Shown here in pieces: positions 47,793 through 56,955 of a stretch of 64,000 nucleotides of DNA; position 1 is the stretch's first letter, and each line of letters opens with the position of its first letter. Source of the DNA: Rhodococcus erythropolis NBRC 15567 (GTDB taxonomy: Bacteria; Actinomycetota; Actinomycetes; Mycobacteriales; Mycobacteriaceae). The DNA lies in assembly GCF_001552595.1 (NCBI RefSeq), contig NZ_BCRM01000009.1, forward strand, positions 1-64,000. The letters are read 5' to 3'. A program made the position numbers and the translations under genes. The notes beneath the pieces were generated by a model, which ran no database searches, was not told the origin of the DNA, and saw only the letters and a program-made list of their open reading frames with translations.

Positions 47793-49130
47793 ATGGGTCG
47801 GTTGTTCGGTACTGACGGTGTTCGTGGACTTGCCAATTCGGATCTGACTGCAGATCTTGCATTGAGATTGGCAGTTGCCGCGGCGAGCGTACTGACAGCC
47901 GGCACCTCGGATGCCCGTCCGACCGCCGTGATCGGCCGCGATCCTCGCGCCAGCGGTGAGATGCTTCAAGCCGCGGTGACGGCCGGGTTGAGTTCCGCAG
48001 GCGTCGACGTGCTCGACGTGGGTATCCTCCCGACTCCGGCAGTTGCATACTTGACGGCAAAGCTCGACGCCAGTCTCGGTGTCATGATTTCTGCATCGCA
48101 TAATCCCATGCCGGACAACGGAATCAAGATTTTCGCGGCCGGTGGGCACAAGCTGGATGACGCTGTCGAGGTGGCGATCGAGGACGCACTCGACGGCACT
48201 GCACCGCCAGTCCTTCCGACAGGTGCCGGGATAGGCCGAGTCCGTGCGGTCGACGATGCCGCTCAGCTGTACCTTGCACATCTGGCGAGCGCGGCGAGCG
48301 AGCCGCTCGCTGGACTTACCGTTGTCGTCGACTGCGCCAACGGCGCTGCTTCCGCGCTCGCACCGGTTGCCTACGCAGCAGCGGGCGCCGGCGTCATCGC
48401 GATCAGCGCCGATCCCGACGGCCTCAACATCAACGACGGCTGTGGATCGACGCACCTGGAGAATCTTCAGAAAGCCGTAGTCGATCACGGGGCGGACCTA
48501 GGCCTCGCGCACGACGGCGACGCCGACCGTTGCTTGGCCGTCGACGAGACCGGCGCGGTGGTCGACGGTGACGCGATCATGGCTGTTCTGGCGATCGCGA
48601 TGAACGAGGCCGGGGAGTTGGTCGAGAACACTCTCGTCGCGACTGTCATGAGCAATCTCGGTTTGCACATCGCGATGCGCGAGGCAGGCATCAACATCGT
48701 GACTGCTGCCGTAGGCGACCGCTACGTCTTGGAGGAACTGCGCGCGGGCGGATACAGCCTCGGTGGCGAGCAGTCAGGCCATGTTGTGTTGCCGGCGTTC
48801 GGCACCACGGGCGACGGAATTCTCACCGGTCTCAGGCTGCTCGGACGCATGGCTCGTACGCGTAAGTCGGCATCGGTACTGGCTGCAACGATGACCACCC
48901 TCCCGCAAGTGCTGATCAACGTGAAGGTCGGGGACAAGGCGGCAGTCGCAGCGTCGCCGTCGGTACTTGCAGCAGTCGCGGACGCCGAGCGCGTTCTCGG
49001 TGACGGTGGTCGAGTGCTCCTGCGCCCGTCCGGGACAGAGCAACTGGTCCGCGTCATGGTCGAGGCCACCGAACTTCCGCTCGCGCAGAAGCTGGCTGAC
49101 GAGTTGGCCGAGATCGTCGGTTCGGTGTAG
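47793..49130 (+). CDS. glmM: Phosphoglucosamine mutase
   Basis: A 445-residue enzyme converting glucosamine-6-P to glucosamine-1-P for peptidoglycan. ATG 47793 has AGGAG eight bases upstream; [15 protein letters not shown] is the family start. The phosphoserine loop is [12 protein letters not shown], the metal site DGDADRC, and the phosphate-binding end [15 protein letters not shown]. It is functionally paired with glmS 2.8 kb downstream. Confidence 0.97.
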   Translation: MGRLFGTDGVRGLANSDLTADLALRLAVAAASVLTAGTSDARPTAVIGRDPRASGEMLQAAVTAGLSSAGVDVLDVGILPTPAVAYLTAKLDASLGVMISASHNPMPDNGIKIFAAGGHKLDDAVEVAIEDALDGTAPPVLPTGAGIGRVRAVDDAAQLYLAHLASAASEPLAGLTVVVDCANGAASALAPVAYAAAGAGVIAISADPDGLNINDGCGSTHLENLQKAVVDHGADLGLAHDGDADRCLAVDETGAVVDGDAIMAVLAIAMNEAGELVENTLVATVMSNLGLHIAMREAGINIVTAAVGDRYVLEELRAGGYSLGGEQSGHVVLPAFGTTGDGILTGLRLLGRMARTRKSASVLAATMTTLPQVLINVKVGDKAAVAASPSVLAAVADAERVLGDGGRVLLRPSGTEQLVRVMVEATELPLAQKLADELAEIVGSV

Positions 49131-49240
49131 CCCCTCATTACGCCTTCGCGTTTTGAGGGAACGTAATTGCGCTCTGCTGCGTCCAAGGAGTCAAAGGCCG
49201 CTCGACGTGCGAGTGGTTCCGTTGAAACTTGGGGGCGCTC

Positions 49241-49546
49241 GTGGATGTCGACCGCGCTGGAACAGATGAATTGGCACGCCATGCGGTGTCGGTGGCCCAG
49301 GGTCTGCGCGATTCTGCCGAGCCGATCAAGCATTTGCGATGGGGCGGCGCCGCTTCGGGCCGTGACTACGCCGAGCACGGAGCCGCGTTGGCGTCGGCAT
49401 TGGCGGTCCTGAATTCTCGCTTGACTGGCCGTGCGGATCTTCTCGATACGTTGGCGCGCCGGCTTTCCTCTTCGGCTGAGGCAATCACTGAGGTGGATCG
49501 TGAGGGCGCGCGGCGGGTGCGGGACTCCGGCGGGTCGGCCTCGTGA
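49241..49546 (+). CDS. Small EspC-like helical protein (possible type VII substrate)
   Basis: A 101-residue protein from GTG 49241, preceded by GGGGG. It is Ala-rich and predicted helical, reading MDVDRAGTDELARHAVSVAQ, resembling the EspC/ESX target family (PF10824-like), but the match is by eye. There is no signal peptide. Its stop overlaps the start of the next gene. In M. tuberculosis the corresponding position after glmM holds the small gene Rv3440c. Confidence 0.6.
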   Translation: MDVDRAGTDELARHAVSVAQGLRDSAEPIKHLRWGGAASGRDYAEHGAALASALAVLNSRLTGRADLLDTLARRLSSSAEAITEVDREGARRVRDSGGSAS

Positions 49547-50706
49547 TACCGAACAGCCTTACAGCCCAGGCAGTACCGAACGGCCCATGTTCTTTCGAAG
49601 ATATTCTTGCACTGCGTGATTCACATGCTCATCCCGACGAAATTCTGGAAGCGGGCGCCAGCGGACTGCAGTTCTTCGGCCGATTTCACGACCTGGCCAC
49701 TCGGTTGGGTTTCGAAGAACGGACGCTTACCTCCTACGAGGATGCATATCGCGCAGAGGCGGGCATCGATATCGGGGCACTGAAGCGAGACATGTCGGAC
49801 ATGGCTGCGGCGGTGGATAGTTCGGTCGCGGAGATCGCGATGCTGACGGTCCTGGCCGAGAATCTTCCTGCAGTGTGGAATGTTTCCGGCGTGGATGCGG
49901 TCGTCGATCAGGTCTTCGCCGCGCGGCGCGAAGCTCGGTCCGATGCGGATTCGGCGCCACTGTTGATCACGCTAGCCGGCGAACTCGCGCGGACTGTTCG
50001 AACGGCTTTGGCAGACAAAGCTTTCAAGGTGGCCAGCCTCGACCGGGCGACCATCGGCGGTCTGGGTGCGGGGGAGATCGATCAGCTGGCTCACGTCGCT
50101 TCCAGCGGTCGTGGCGCGGCGCCATGGTTGGACACTGTTTTTCGGTCGGCGTATCTGGATGCCCGCGACGAATTCGACAGGGCGTGCGCGCAGTGTGCGA
50201 GCGCGGTAGGCGATGCTTTTGATGCCGCGACTCAGTGGGTGACAGACGCCTTCCCGTCGACCTTGCCGGTCGCCGAGACGATCGAATCCGCTGCCGCGGC
50301 TGCGCCGATCTCTTTCTCGATCGGTGGCAACACGTGGGGCTTCTCGATTGCGCCCGACGGTCGTGGGGTGAGTCTCGATGTCGCCGGTGCTGACGGGAAC
50401 TCTGTTTCTGTCACCGTGGAGTTGGACGAAAATGGTTGGCCGAGAATAGTTTTTGATGCCGGTCAGGAGGCGGTCATGCAGGAGACATACCCGCAAGAAG
50501 CGTCCCAGCCCGCGACACTTCAACCCGAAATTCCCCAGCCCGATAATCCCCAGCGCGATATTCCCCAGCCCGAGGTGCCGGTTGAAACCACCGCCGAAGT
50601 CTCGCCCGCGCCGGACCCGGAGCCGCCTGTCACAATCCCGGACGAGTCGATCGCCGGCCCCGACGGAGAGACGGGCGCTGAGCTGGCCGGAGCTGGTCCG
50701 CTGTGA
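49543..50706 (+). CDS. Uncharacterised protein with Pro-rich repeats, type VII-associated candidate
   Basis: I do not recognise a defined family. The 387-residue protein (GTG 49543, overlapping the previous stop) has a helical N-terminal two-thirds, a beta-type segment about 255-305 (FSIGGNTWGFSIAPDGRGV), and a C-terminal Pro/Gln/Glu tail with imperfect repeats of the type PQPDNPQ/PQPEVP. There is no membrane helix. By position it corresponds to the Ala/Pro-rich Rv3439c. It may be a secreted or chaperone partner of the small upstream protein. Confidence 0.6.
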   Translation: MIPNSLTAQAVPNGPCSFEDILALRDSHAHPDEILEAGASGLQFFGRFHDLATRLGFEERTLTSYEDAYRAEAGIDIGALKRDMSDMAAAVDSSVAEIAMLTVLAENLPAVWNVSGVDAVVDQVFAARREARSDADSAPLLITLAGELARTVRTALADKAFKVASLDRATIGGLGAGEIDQLAHVASSGRGAAPWLDTVFRSAYLDARDEFDRACAQCASAVGDAFDAATQWVTDAFPSTLPVAETIESAAAAAPISFSIGGNTWGFSIAPDGRGVSLDVAGADGNSVSVTVELDENGWPRIVFDAGQEAVMQETYPQEASQPATLQPEIPQPDNPQRDIPQPEVPVETTAEVSPAPDPEPPVTIPDESIAGPDGETGAELAGAGPL

Positions 50707-51014
50707 AGTCCGTTCACGCTCCCTTCGAAGAGATCCGTCGAACTCTCGATTCTCAACTCGAGGACTTCCGTGAGCGCAGAGCGCTCGAGGACTTCCGTGA
50801 GCGCAGAGCGGCAGCGGCGAGCGAGGAATCGCGCCAGGAGCCGCCGTCCGAAACGACATCTGCCGATAACGACACGGAAGGGTCGGTCAGATCCGGCCCG
50901 TATCTGCGATCCGCGTCAGAGCCGACGCCGACGCCCACGAAGCCGAGCCCGCCGGCGGAGGCGAGCATGAACCTCTACTTACGCAACAGCTGGCTGGCCC
51001 GCGCGTCGGAGTGA
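50703..51014 (+). CDS. Small uncharacterised protein with a tandem 9-residue repeat
   Basis: A 103-residue charged, Pro/Ser-rich, probably disordered protein. Its GTG overlaps the preceding stop. Residues near 19-36 contain LEDFRERRA twice, encoded by a perfect 27-base tandem duplication. The C-terminus ends YLRNSWLARASE. Its last 40 bases overlap the 3' end of the opposite-strand hydrolase. Function unknown; operon position ties it to the two genes upstream. Confidence 0.5.
   Translation: MKSVHAPFEEIRRTLDSQLEDFRERRALEDFRERRAAAASEESRQEPPSETTSADNDTEGSVRSGPYLRSASEPTPTPTKPSPPAEASMNLYLRNSWLARASE
50757..50810. repeat. Perfect 27-base tandem duplication
   Basis: Two identical copies (50757-50783 and 50784-50810), in frame, encoding LEDFRERRA twice. 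Being perfect, it is probably recent or length-variable between strains. Confidence 0.95.
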
Positions 51015-51814
51015 GGTTCGGCCGGGAGCAACGGCGCCGTGTGTGGAATCTCGACGTCAGGATCAGCAAAGTCCTGGTACTTCTTGTCGCCGGTCAGATG
51101 GAACAACAGGAAGCCGGTGAGCAGGCACCGTGTGGCGGACTGTGTCTTGCGCTCGGATCCACCGAGGCCCAGGGCGCCGAGGAGTCGGCGGCCTTCGATC
51201 AGTCCGGCGTCTTGGCCGTCGTTCACGGTGCGTGCGACGACGGGACCGCCCCACTCCACGCTCAGCGGGCGGGCATTGCTGGTCAAGGAATCGACGTCGT
51301 CTTCGCCGGCAAGGATCAATCCGGGCGCTGTGATCTTCGACGCGTAGTTCTCCGCCTTGGGTGCTGTCGGGGCCGGGAACAGCGCGGCTACCGCACCGAC
51401 ATCCCCGCGCTGCGCTGCGGCCAGCACCGCCGCGCCCGCGCCCATGCCGTGACCGGCAAAGGCGACCCGATCGGGGTGGACGCTGATCTGGCCGGGGCCG
51501 AGTCGTACGCCGACGCAGATGTCGAGCGTCGCTCGAAGATCTGCAGCCAAGCCGAGATGGGACGGGACCGGACCGCGTTCGCTGTCGGGCGCCGCTGCGA
51601 CAATTCCCCAGGAAGCGAGGTGCTGGAGTGTCTGCTCGTACTTGTGGGACCCGACCATCCACCCGTGCGCGAAGGCAACGGCGGGGAGATTGAAACCGGT
51701 TTCCGGCGTGTACACGACACCCGGCTGTCCGGCCAGGGCGAGGTTGCCGCGGAGAACTCGGTGCGGGCCGTGCTTGGACAGCTCACGGGTCAGTGTCTTC
51801 AGTTTCGGTGCCAC
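50975..51814 (-). CDS. Alpha/beta-hydrolase fold protein lacking the nucleophile serine
   Basis: A protein of about 279 residues, of the dienelactone-hydrolase/chlorophyllase-like type (FAHGWMVGSHKYEQTLQHLA). The nucleophile elbow, normally GHSMG, reads GHGMG because the Ser codon is GGC, so ordinary hydrolase activity is unlikely. Asp (GEDDVDS) remains. I start at GTG 51814, where TAACGT lies eight bases upstream; the open frame reaches 51868. It corresponds by position to M. tuberculosis Rv3438. It is divergent from glmS and convergent, with overlap, to the gene at 50703. Confidence 0.75.
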   Translation of the reverse strand: MAPKLKTLTRELSKHGPHRVLRGNLALAGQPGVVYTPETGFNLPAVAFAHGWMVGSHKYEQTLQHLASWGIVAAAPDSERGPVPSHLGLAADLRATLDICVGVRLGPGQISVHPDRVAFAGHGMGAGAAVLAAAQRGDVGAVAALFPAPTAPKAENYASKITAPGLILAGEDDVDSLTSNARPLSVEWGGPVVARTVNDGQDAGLIEGRRLLGALGLGGSERKTQSATRCLLTGFLLFHLTGDKKYQDFADPDVEIPHTAPLLPAEPHSDARASQLLRK

Positions 51815-51822
51815 GGTTGAAG

Positions 51823-51828
51823 ACGTTA
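51823..51828 (-). promoter_or_regulatory. Leaderless -10 box for the serine-less hydrolase
   Basis: On the minus strand TAACGT ends eight bases before GTG 51814, with no Shine-Dalgarno. Confidence 0.35.
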
Positions 51829-51922
51829 TCCGATGAGCCGTCTCGTGTATGCGGAGCCGACGCTGCAACCGGCTGGGGGATGTCTGTGGAACCGCAAAAT
51901 GCGCCCACCGCCGATGTCCAAG

Positions 51923-51928
51923 TACCCT
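51923..51928 (+). promoter_or_regulatory. Leaderless -10 box for glmS
   Basis: TACCCT within GTACCCTGAG, eight bases before ATG 51937 and without a Shine-Dalgarno. The same GTACCCTGAG with the same spacing precedes tsaB. Confidence 0.5.
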
Positions 51929-51936
51929 GAGTCACC

Positions 51937-53799
51937 ATGTGCGGAATCGTGGGATACGTCGGCCACCGCCCAGCTCTGGGCGTTGTGGTGGAGGCTTTAC
52001 GGCGAATGGAGTATCGCGGGTACGACTCGTCGGGAATCGCGATTCTCGACGGAACCGGTGGGGTCGAGATCGAGCGTAAGGCCGGTAAGTTGGCCAACCT
52101 CGAGGCGGAGCTCGGCGAGTACGGCGCGGATCACTTTGTCGGTACGTCGGGTATGGGTCATACCCGGTGGGCGACGCATGGGCGACCGACCGACCGTAAT
52201 GCGCATCCGCATCGTGATGCGTCGGGCAAGCTGGCTGTCGTTCACAACGGAATCATCGAGAATTTCGCCCCGCTGCGTGCGGAGCTCGAGGCTGCAGGCG
52301 TCGAGCTTCAGAGCGACACGGATTCCGAGGTGGCAGTTCACCTGGTAGCCCGGGCGTACTCCCACGGACCGACGGCAGGTGATTTCATCGAGAGTGCGCT
52401 GTCGGTGGTTCGTCGGTTGGAAGGTGCGTTCACGCTCGTCTTCACGCACGCCGACCACGCGGACACGATTGTCGCCGCCCGCCGCTCGACGCCGCTCGTC
52501 GTCGGTGTCGGTGAGGGCGAGATGTTCCTCGGCTCCGACGTCGCTGCGTTCATCGAGCACACACGCGATGCGGTTGAACTCGGACAGGATCAGGCAGTGG
52601 TGATCACTGCCGACAGCTATCGGATCTCCGACTTCGCGGGCAACGAGGCAGAGGGGCGCCCGTTCCGCATCGACTGGGATCTCGCGGCCGCCGAAAAGGG
52701 TGGTCACGACTACTTCATGCTCAAGGAGATCGAAGAGCAGCCGACCGCTGTCGCCGACACGCTCCTCGGCCACTTCGAGAACGGGAAGATCGTCCTCGAC
52801 GAGCAGCGGTTGTCCGATCAGGAACTGCGCGACGTCGACAAGGTGTTTGTCGTCGCCTGCGGTAGTGCCTACCACTCCGGACTGTTGGCGAAGTACGCGA
52901 TCGAGCATTGGACGCGTCTACCTGTCGAGGTCGAACTCGCCAGCGAATTCCGTTACCGCGACCCGGTTCTGGATCGCTCGACGCTTGTTGTCGCGATCTC
53001 CCAGTCGGGGGAGACGGCGGACACACTCGAAGCGGTCAAGCACGCCAAGGACCAGAAGGCACGCGTCCTGGCGATCTGCAACACCAACGGTGCACAGATC
53101 CCGCGCGAAGCCGACGCCGTTCTCTACACGCGGGCAGGACCGGAAATCGCGGTTGCGTCGACCAAGGCCTTCCTGGCGCAGGTGACCGCGAACTACCTCG
53201 TCGGTTTGGCTTTGGCGCAGGCTCGCGGCACCAAGTATCCGGACGAGGTTGCGCGCGAGTACGCCGACCTCGAAGCTATGCCCGCATTGGTCAGCAAGGT
53301 GCTCGAGACGGCAGAACCGGTGCGCGCGTTGGCACGCCAGTTCGCGCACGCGTCGACCGTGCTGTTCCTGGGGCGCCACGTCGGCTACCCGGTGGCGCTC
53401 GAGGGTGCGCTCAAGCTCAAGGAGCTTGCGTACATGCACGCCGAGGGCTTTGCCGCCGGTGAGCTCAAGCACGGCCCGATCGCGCTGATCGAGGAGGACC
53501 TTCCGGTCATCATCGTCATGCCGTCGCCGCAGGGTCGCGCTGTCCTGCACTCGAAGTTGGTGTCCAACATTCAGGAGATCAAGGCGCGCGGGGCAACGAC
53601 TATCGTCATCGCGGAGGAAGGCGATACCGTCGCCGCGGCGCACGCGGATCACCTGATCGAGATTCCCGCGTCACCGACTCTGCTGCAGCCGTTGCTGTCC
53701 ACGGTTCCGTTGCAGATCTTTGCGGCCGAGGTTGCCGCGGCACGCGGATACGACGTCGACAAGCCGCGTAACCTGGCGAAATCGGTTACGGTCGAATAG
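51937..53799 (+). CDS. glmS: Glutamine-fructose-6-phosphate aminotransferase (isomerising)
   Basis: A 620-residue enzyme making glucosamine-6-P, the first step to UDP-GlcNAc. The catalytic Cys follows the initiator Met (MCGIVGYVG). The glutaminase domain runs to about residue 240, followed by two SIS sugar-isomerase domains (ISQSGETADTLEAVKHAK) and the LAKSVTVE end. It appears leaderless, so no glmS ribozyme is expected and none is seen in the short upstream gap. Confidence 0.97.
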   Translation: MCGIVGYVGHRPALGVVVEALRRMEYRGYDSSGIAILDGTGGVEIERKAGKLANLEAELGEYGADHFVGTSGMGHTRWATHGRPTDRNAHPHRDASGKLAVVHNGIIENFAPLRAELEAAGVELQSDTDSEVAVHLVARAYSHGPTAGDFIESALSVVRRLEGAFTLVFTHADHADTIVAARRSTPLVVGVGEGEMFLGSDVAAFIEHTRDAVELGQDQAVVITADSYRISDFAGNEAEGRPFRIDWDLAAAEKGGHDYFMLKEIEEQPTAVADTLLGHFENGKIVLDEQRLSDQELRDVDKVFVVACGSAYHSGLLAKYAIEHWTRLPVEVELASEFRYRDPVLDRSTLVVAISQSGETADTLEAVKHAKDQKARVLAICNTNGAQIPREADAVLYTRAGPEIAVASTKAFLAQVTANYLVGLALAQARGTKYPDEVAREYADLEAMPALVSKVLETAEPVRALARQFAHASTVLFLGRHVGYPVALEGALKLKELAYMHAEGFAAGELKHGPIALIEEDLPVIIVMPSPQGRAVLHSKLVSNIQEIKARGATTIVIAEEGDTVAAAHADHLIEIPASPTLLQPLLSTVPLQIFAAEVAAARGYDVDKPRNLAKSVTVE

Positions 53800-53815
53800 T
53801 TTTCGTAGGGAATTT

Positions 53816-53847
53816 CGGGCCCCGCAGTCGAAAGACTGTGGGGCCCG
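53816..53847. terminator. Bidirectional terminator between glmS and the cupredoxin gene
   Basis: CGGGCCCCGCAGTC pairs with GACTGTGGGGCCCG (14 bp, one G-U) capped by a GAAA tetraloop, between convergent genes. Confidence 0.9.
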
Positions 53848-53853
53848 AGTGCG

Positions 53854-54225
53854 TTACGGCGTCTCGACGACGACGGTTCCGCGCATCTCGGGATGCGGTG
53901 TACAGGTGTAGTCGTAGGTTCCGGGTTCGGTGAACGTGTAGGTGTAAGTTCCCGATTTCTTGAGTGGGCTGCGGAGTTTGCCCTTGGCGTCTCCGAGGCC
54001 GTTGACGTCGTGGGCCATTCCGTTGTCGTCGAATACCCACGTGACGGTGTCGCCGACGTTCACGGTGATGGAAGCGGGGGAGTACGCCATCCCGGAGATG
54101 GTCACCACGGGTCCGCTCGCCGTCGTTTCGGCCGCAGATGGTGTGGAGTCGGTGCCGGAACTGCACCCGACCAGACCGAGAACGAGGACGAGCCCCGCGA
54201 TTGCCGGGCGAAGACGTGATTTCAT
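53854..54225 (-). CDS. Cupredoxin (plastocyanin/azurin-like) lipoprotein
   Basis: A 123-residue protein from ATG 54225. The lipoprotein signal has the lipobox LVGC (Cys about 21), then a Ser/Thr linker and a type 1 copper domain. Copper ligands fit His of MAHDV and Cys, His, Met of YTCTPHPEM. It probably carries electrons or holds copper on the outer face of the membrane. The partner is unknown. The open frame further upstream overlaps nnr and is not used. Confidence 0.9.
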   Translation of the reverse strand: MKSRLRPAIAGLVLVLGLVGCSSGTDSTPSAAETTASGPVVTISGMAYSPASITVNVGDTVTWVFDDNGMAHDVNGLGDAKGKLRSPLKKSGTYTYTFTEPGTYDYTCTPHPEMRGTVVVETP

Positions 54226-54232
54226 GGTTTCG

Positions 54233-54238
54233 AGGGTA
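54233..54238 (-). promoter_or_regulatory. Leaderless -10 box for the cupredoxin gene
   Basis: On the minus strand TACCCT ends seven bases before ATG 54225, with no Shine-Dalgarno, in a 38-base gap divergent to nnr. Confidence 0.4.
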
Positions 54239-54263
54239 GCGACGGCAACTGAAGGGTTCCGAC

Positions 54264-55697
54264 ATGCGTGGGTACTACACAGCCGATCAGGTGCGAGCAG
54301 CGGAGGCGCCACTGCTCGACAAGCTGCCCGACGGAGTGCTGATGCGTCGAGCGGCGTACGGTCTCGCGCGAGTCGTCGCGGACGAATTACGTTCCCGTAC
54401 AGGATCGGTCGCGCATCGGTCGGTGACGCTTCTGGTCGGTACCGGCGACAACGGCGGTGATGCCCTGTGGGCGGGTGCGTTGCTCCGCAAACGAGGTGTG
54501 AGTGTTCGGGCCGTGTTGCTCGATCCGGCGCGCGCTCATCGGTCGGGCCTCGACGCTCTCCTGAAGGCCGGTGGCCGAGTCGCTGCCGAAGTCGGGTCGC
54601 CGGATCTAGTGATCGACGGCATCGTCGGGATTTCCGGGCACGGCGGTCTGAGGCCTGACGCAGCTGAGCTCGTCGGCCAGGTGGAGGCACCGATCGTGGC
54701 GGTCGATCTTCCGAGTGGCGTCGACGCGAACACCGGCGCAGTGGACGGCCCGTCGATTACCGCTGATGTGACGGTCACATTCGGTGCGCTCAAGCCGGTA
54801 CACGTACTCGCGGCTCCGCTGTGTGGTCGTGTCGAACTCGTGGATATCGGATTGAGCGTCGGCGAACCGGCGTTCGGTTCGCTCGATCCGGCCGAGGTCG
54901 GTGCGCTGTGGCCGGTGCCAGGCGCGGAGGACGACAAGTACTCGCAGGGTGTGGTGGGCATCGTTGCGGGAAGTGAGCAGTATCCCGGCGCGGGCGTGCT
55001 CTGCACCGGCGCCGCGGTGACCGCGACCTCCGGACTGGTTCGCTACGCCGGGCACGGCGCCGCCGAGGTGCTCGCCCGGTTCCCGGAGGTGATTGCGAGT
55101 GAGACGTTCCAAGCCGCCGGGCGGGTTCAGGCCTGGGTGGTCGGACCCGGTATGGGTACCGACGACGACGCCGCGCGGCTTCTGGCGTCGGTACTGGCTA
55201 CCGATGTACCCGTTGTCGTCGATGCGGACGGACTTACCCTCCTCGCTCAACGTCCCGAACTTGTCGCAGCCCGGACCGCGCCGACTCTTCTGACGCCCCA
55301 CGCCGGCGAGTTCGCACGATTCACACCACTCGGCGACGACAGAATCGCGGCCACGCGTGCTCTCGCCGAACGCCTCGGAGTCACGATTCTGCTGAAAGGC
55401 CATACGACGGTGATCTCGGATCCCGGCGGTGAGGTCCTGGTCAACGACGCCGGCGGCTCCTGGGCGTCGACCGCAGGCTCGGGTGACATCCTCTCCGGTG
55501 TGATCGGCGCGTTGCTGGCGGCGGGTCTGAGCCCTCTCGAAGCCGGGGCCGTCGGGGCGCGGGCTCACGCGTTGGCTGCGAACATCGCCGCTGCCGGCGG
55601 TCAGAGCGATGTCGCCGGAGCACCGATTTCGGCTTCGCCGCTGCTGGGAGGTCTGCGCGAGTCGGTGCGTGTGCTTCGCTCTTTTGCCCTTGATTGA
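54264..55697 (+). CDS. nnr: Bifunctional NAD(P)H-hydrate epimerase / ADP-dependent dehydratase
   Basis: A 477-residue repair enzyme restoring hydrated NAD(P)H. The N-terminal epimerase (YjeF_N) half has [13 protein letters not shown]. The C-terminal ribokinase-like dehydratase, from about residue 210, has [12 protein letters not shown] and the nucleotide-binding [18 protein letters not shown]. Its place before alr and the tsa genes matches mycobacteria (Rv3433c). Confidence 0.94.
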   Translation: MRGYYTADQVRAAEAPLLDKLPDGVLMRRAAYGLARVVADELRSRTGSVAHRSVTLLVGTGDNGGDALWAGALLRKRGVSVRAVLLDPARAHRSGLDALLKAGGRVAAEVGSPDLVIDGIVGISGHGGLRPDAAELVGQVEAPIVAVDLPSGVDANTGAVDGPSITADVTVTFGALKPVHVLAAPLCGRVELVDIGLSVGEPAFGSLDPAEVGALWPVPGAEDDKYSQGVVGIVAGSEQYPGAGVLCTGAAVTATSGLVRYAGHGAAEVLARFPEVIASETFQAAGRVQAWVVGPGMGTDDDAARLLASVLATDVPVVVDADGLTLLAQRPELVAARTAPTLLTPHAGEFARFTPLGDDRIAATRALAERLGVTILLKGHTTVISDPGGEVLVNDAGGSWASTAGSGDILSGVIGALLAAGLSPLEAGAVGARAHALAANIAAAGGQSDVAGAPISASPLLGGLRESVRVLRSFALD

Positions 55698-55752
55698 GGG
55701 TGTTCAAACCCGAACACGTGTCCGATTCTGCGCGGGTGGCAGGATTGTCGCC

Positions 55753-56955
55753 ATGACGCTTGCCCAGGGAAGAGCACCGAAGGAGCCTGCGGAGGGGAAG
55801 GCGAGCCGACTCGACGACGCAGTAGGGCCGCAGACGGAGGCAGTCGTCGATCTGGACGCGATCGCGCACAACGTGCGTGTCCTGCGTGAATTTGCCGGGG
55901 ATGCAGCGCTGATGGCGGTCATCAAGGCGGATGGATACAACCACGGCGCAGTTGCGGTGGCGCGGACGGCACTGTCGGCCGGAGCGCGGGAACTCGGCGT
56001 CACCACCATCGCGGAGGCACTGGTCCTTCGCGAGGCAGGCATCACCGCTCCCGTCCTGGCCTGGCTGCACGGCCTCGACGCCGATTTCTCCTCGGCGATC
56101 CGATCCGACGTCGAGATCGGCGTGTCCTCGCCGCGGCACCTGGCTGCTGTCGTCGACGCGGCACGGGTTCTGGGACAACAGGCGACTTTGACGCTCAAGG
56201 TGGACACCGGTCTCAATCGCAACGGCGTCTCGAGAACCGAGTGGCCGCAGATGCTCGACGACCTCGCCACTGCCCGGGACGAGGGCACGATAAGGCTGCG
56301 CGGAGTGTTCTCCCATCTTGCGCACTCGGACGAACCGCATCACGACGTCATCGACATGCAGAAGCAGCGTTTGATCGAAGCGGTTGCCGACGTCCGCGCT
56401 CGCGGATTCGACCCCGAAGTCGTTCATCTTTCCAACTCCGCCGCTACAGTCACCCGTCCTGACCTGCAATTTGACATGGTTCGACCCGGGATTGCGATAT
56501 ATGGATTGTCTCCGGTGCCCGAACTCGGAGATTTCGGTTTACGACCGGCGATGACGCTGCGAGCGAAGGTGATTCTGGTGAAGAAGGTGGCCGCCGGAGA
56601 GGGCGTCTCCTACGGGCATCAGTGGGTCGCACCGCACGACACCACTCTTGCGCTGCTTCCCGTCGGCTACGCCGACGGTCTGACTCGTTCACTGAGCGGC
56701 AAGTTCGAAGTGCAGTTGGGCGGCAAGCGTCGCCAGGCCGTCGGGCGGATCTGCATGGACCAGGTGTTGGTGGACCTGGGGCCGGACGGCGACGGAGTTC
56801 GCGAAGGCGACACCGCGATCTTCTTCGGCAACGGCGATCACGGCGAACCCAACGCGCAGGCCTGGGCCGACGTACTCGACACCATTCACTACGAGGTCGT
56901 GACCGGAATACGTGGACGCACTGTGCGTACGTACATCGGGGGAGAGACGTCATGA
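55753..56955 (+). CDS. alr: Alanine racemase
   Basis: A 400-residue PLP enzyme making D-alanine for the cell wall. The PLP lysine is in [11 protein letters not shown]; the catalytic Tyr is in the C-terminal domain (SYGHQWVA), with [14 protein letters not shown] following. ATG 55753 has no strong Shine-Dalgarno; CAGGAT seven bases upstream could be a -10 of a leaderless mRNA. About 30 extra residues precede the barrel. It overlaps the next gene (ATGA). Confidence 0.96.
   Translation: MTLAQGRAPKEPAEGKASRLDDAVGPQTEAVVDLDAIAHNVRVLREFAGDAALMAVIKADGYNHGAVAVARTALSAGARELGVTTIAEALVLREAGITAPVLAWLHGLDADFSSAIRSDVEIGVSSPRHLAAVVDAARVLGQQATLTLKVDTGLNRNGVSRTEWPQMLDDLATARDEGTIRLRGVFSHLAHSDEPHHDVIDMQKQRLIEAVADVRARGFDPEVVHLSNSAATVTRPDLQFDMVRPGIAIYGLSPVPELGDFGLRPAMTLRAKVILVKKVAAGEGVSYGHQWVAPHDTTLALLPVGYADGLTRSLSGKFEVQLGGKRRQAVGRICMDQVLVDLGPDGDGVREGDTAIFFGNGDHGEPNAQAWADVLDTIHYEVVTGIRGRTVRTYIGGETS

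Noticed and set aside
51937-51937. glmS ribozyme upstream of glmS
   Set aside because: The gap to the divergent gene is too short, the promoter appears leaderless, and no ribozyme core is visible.
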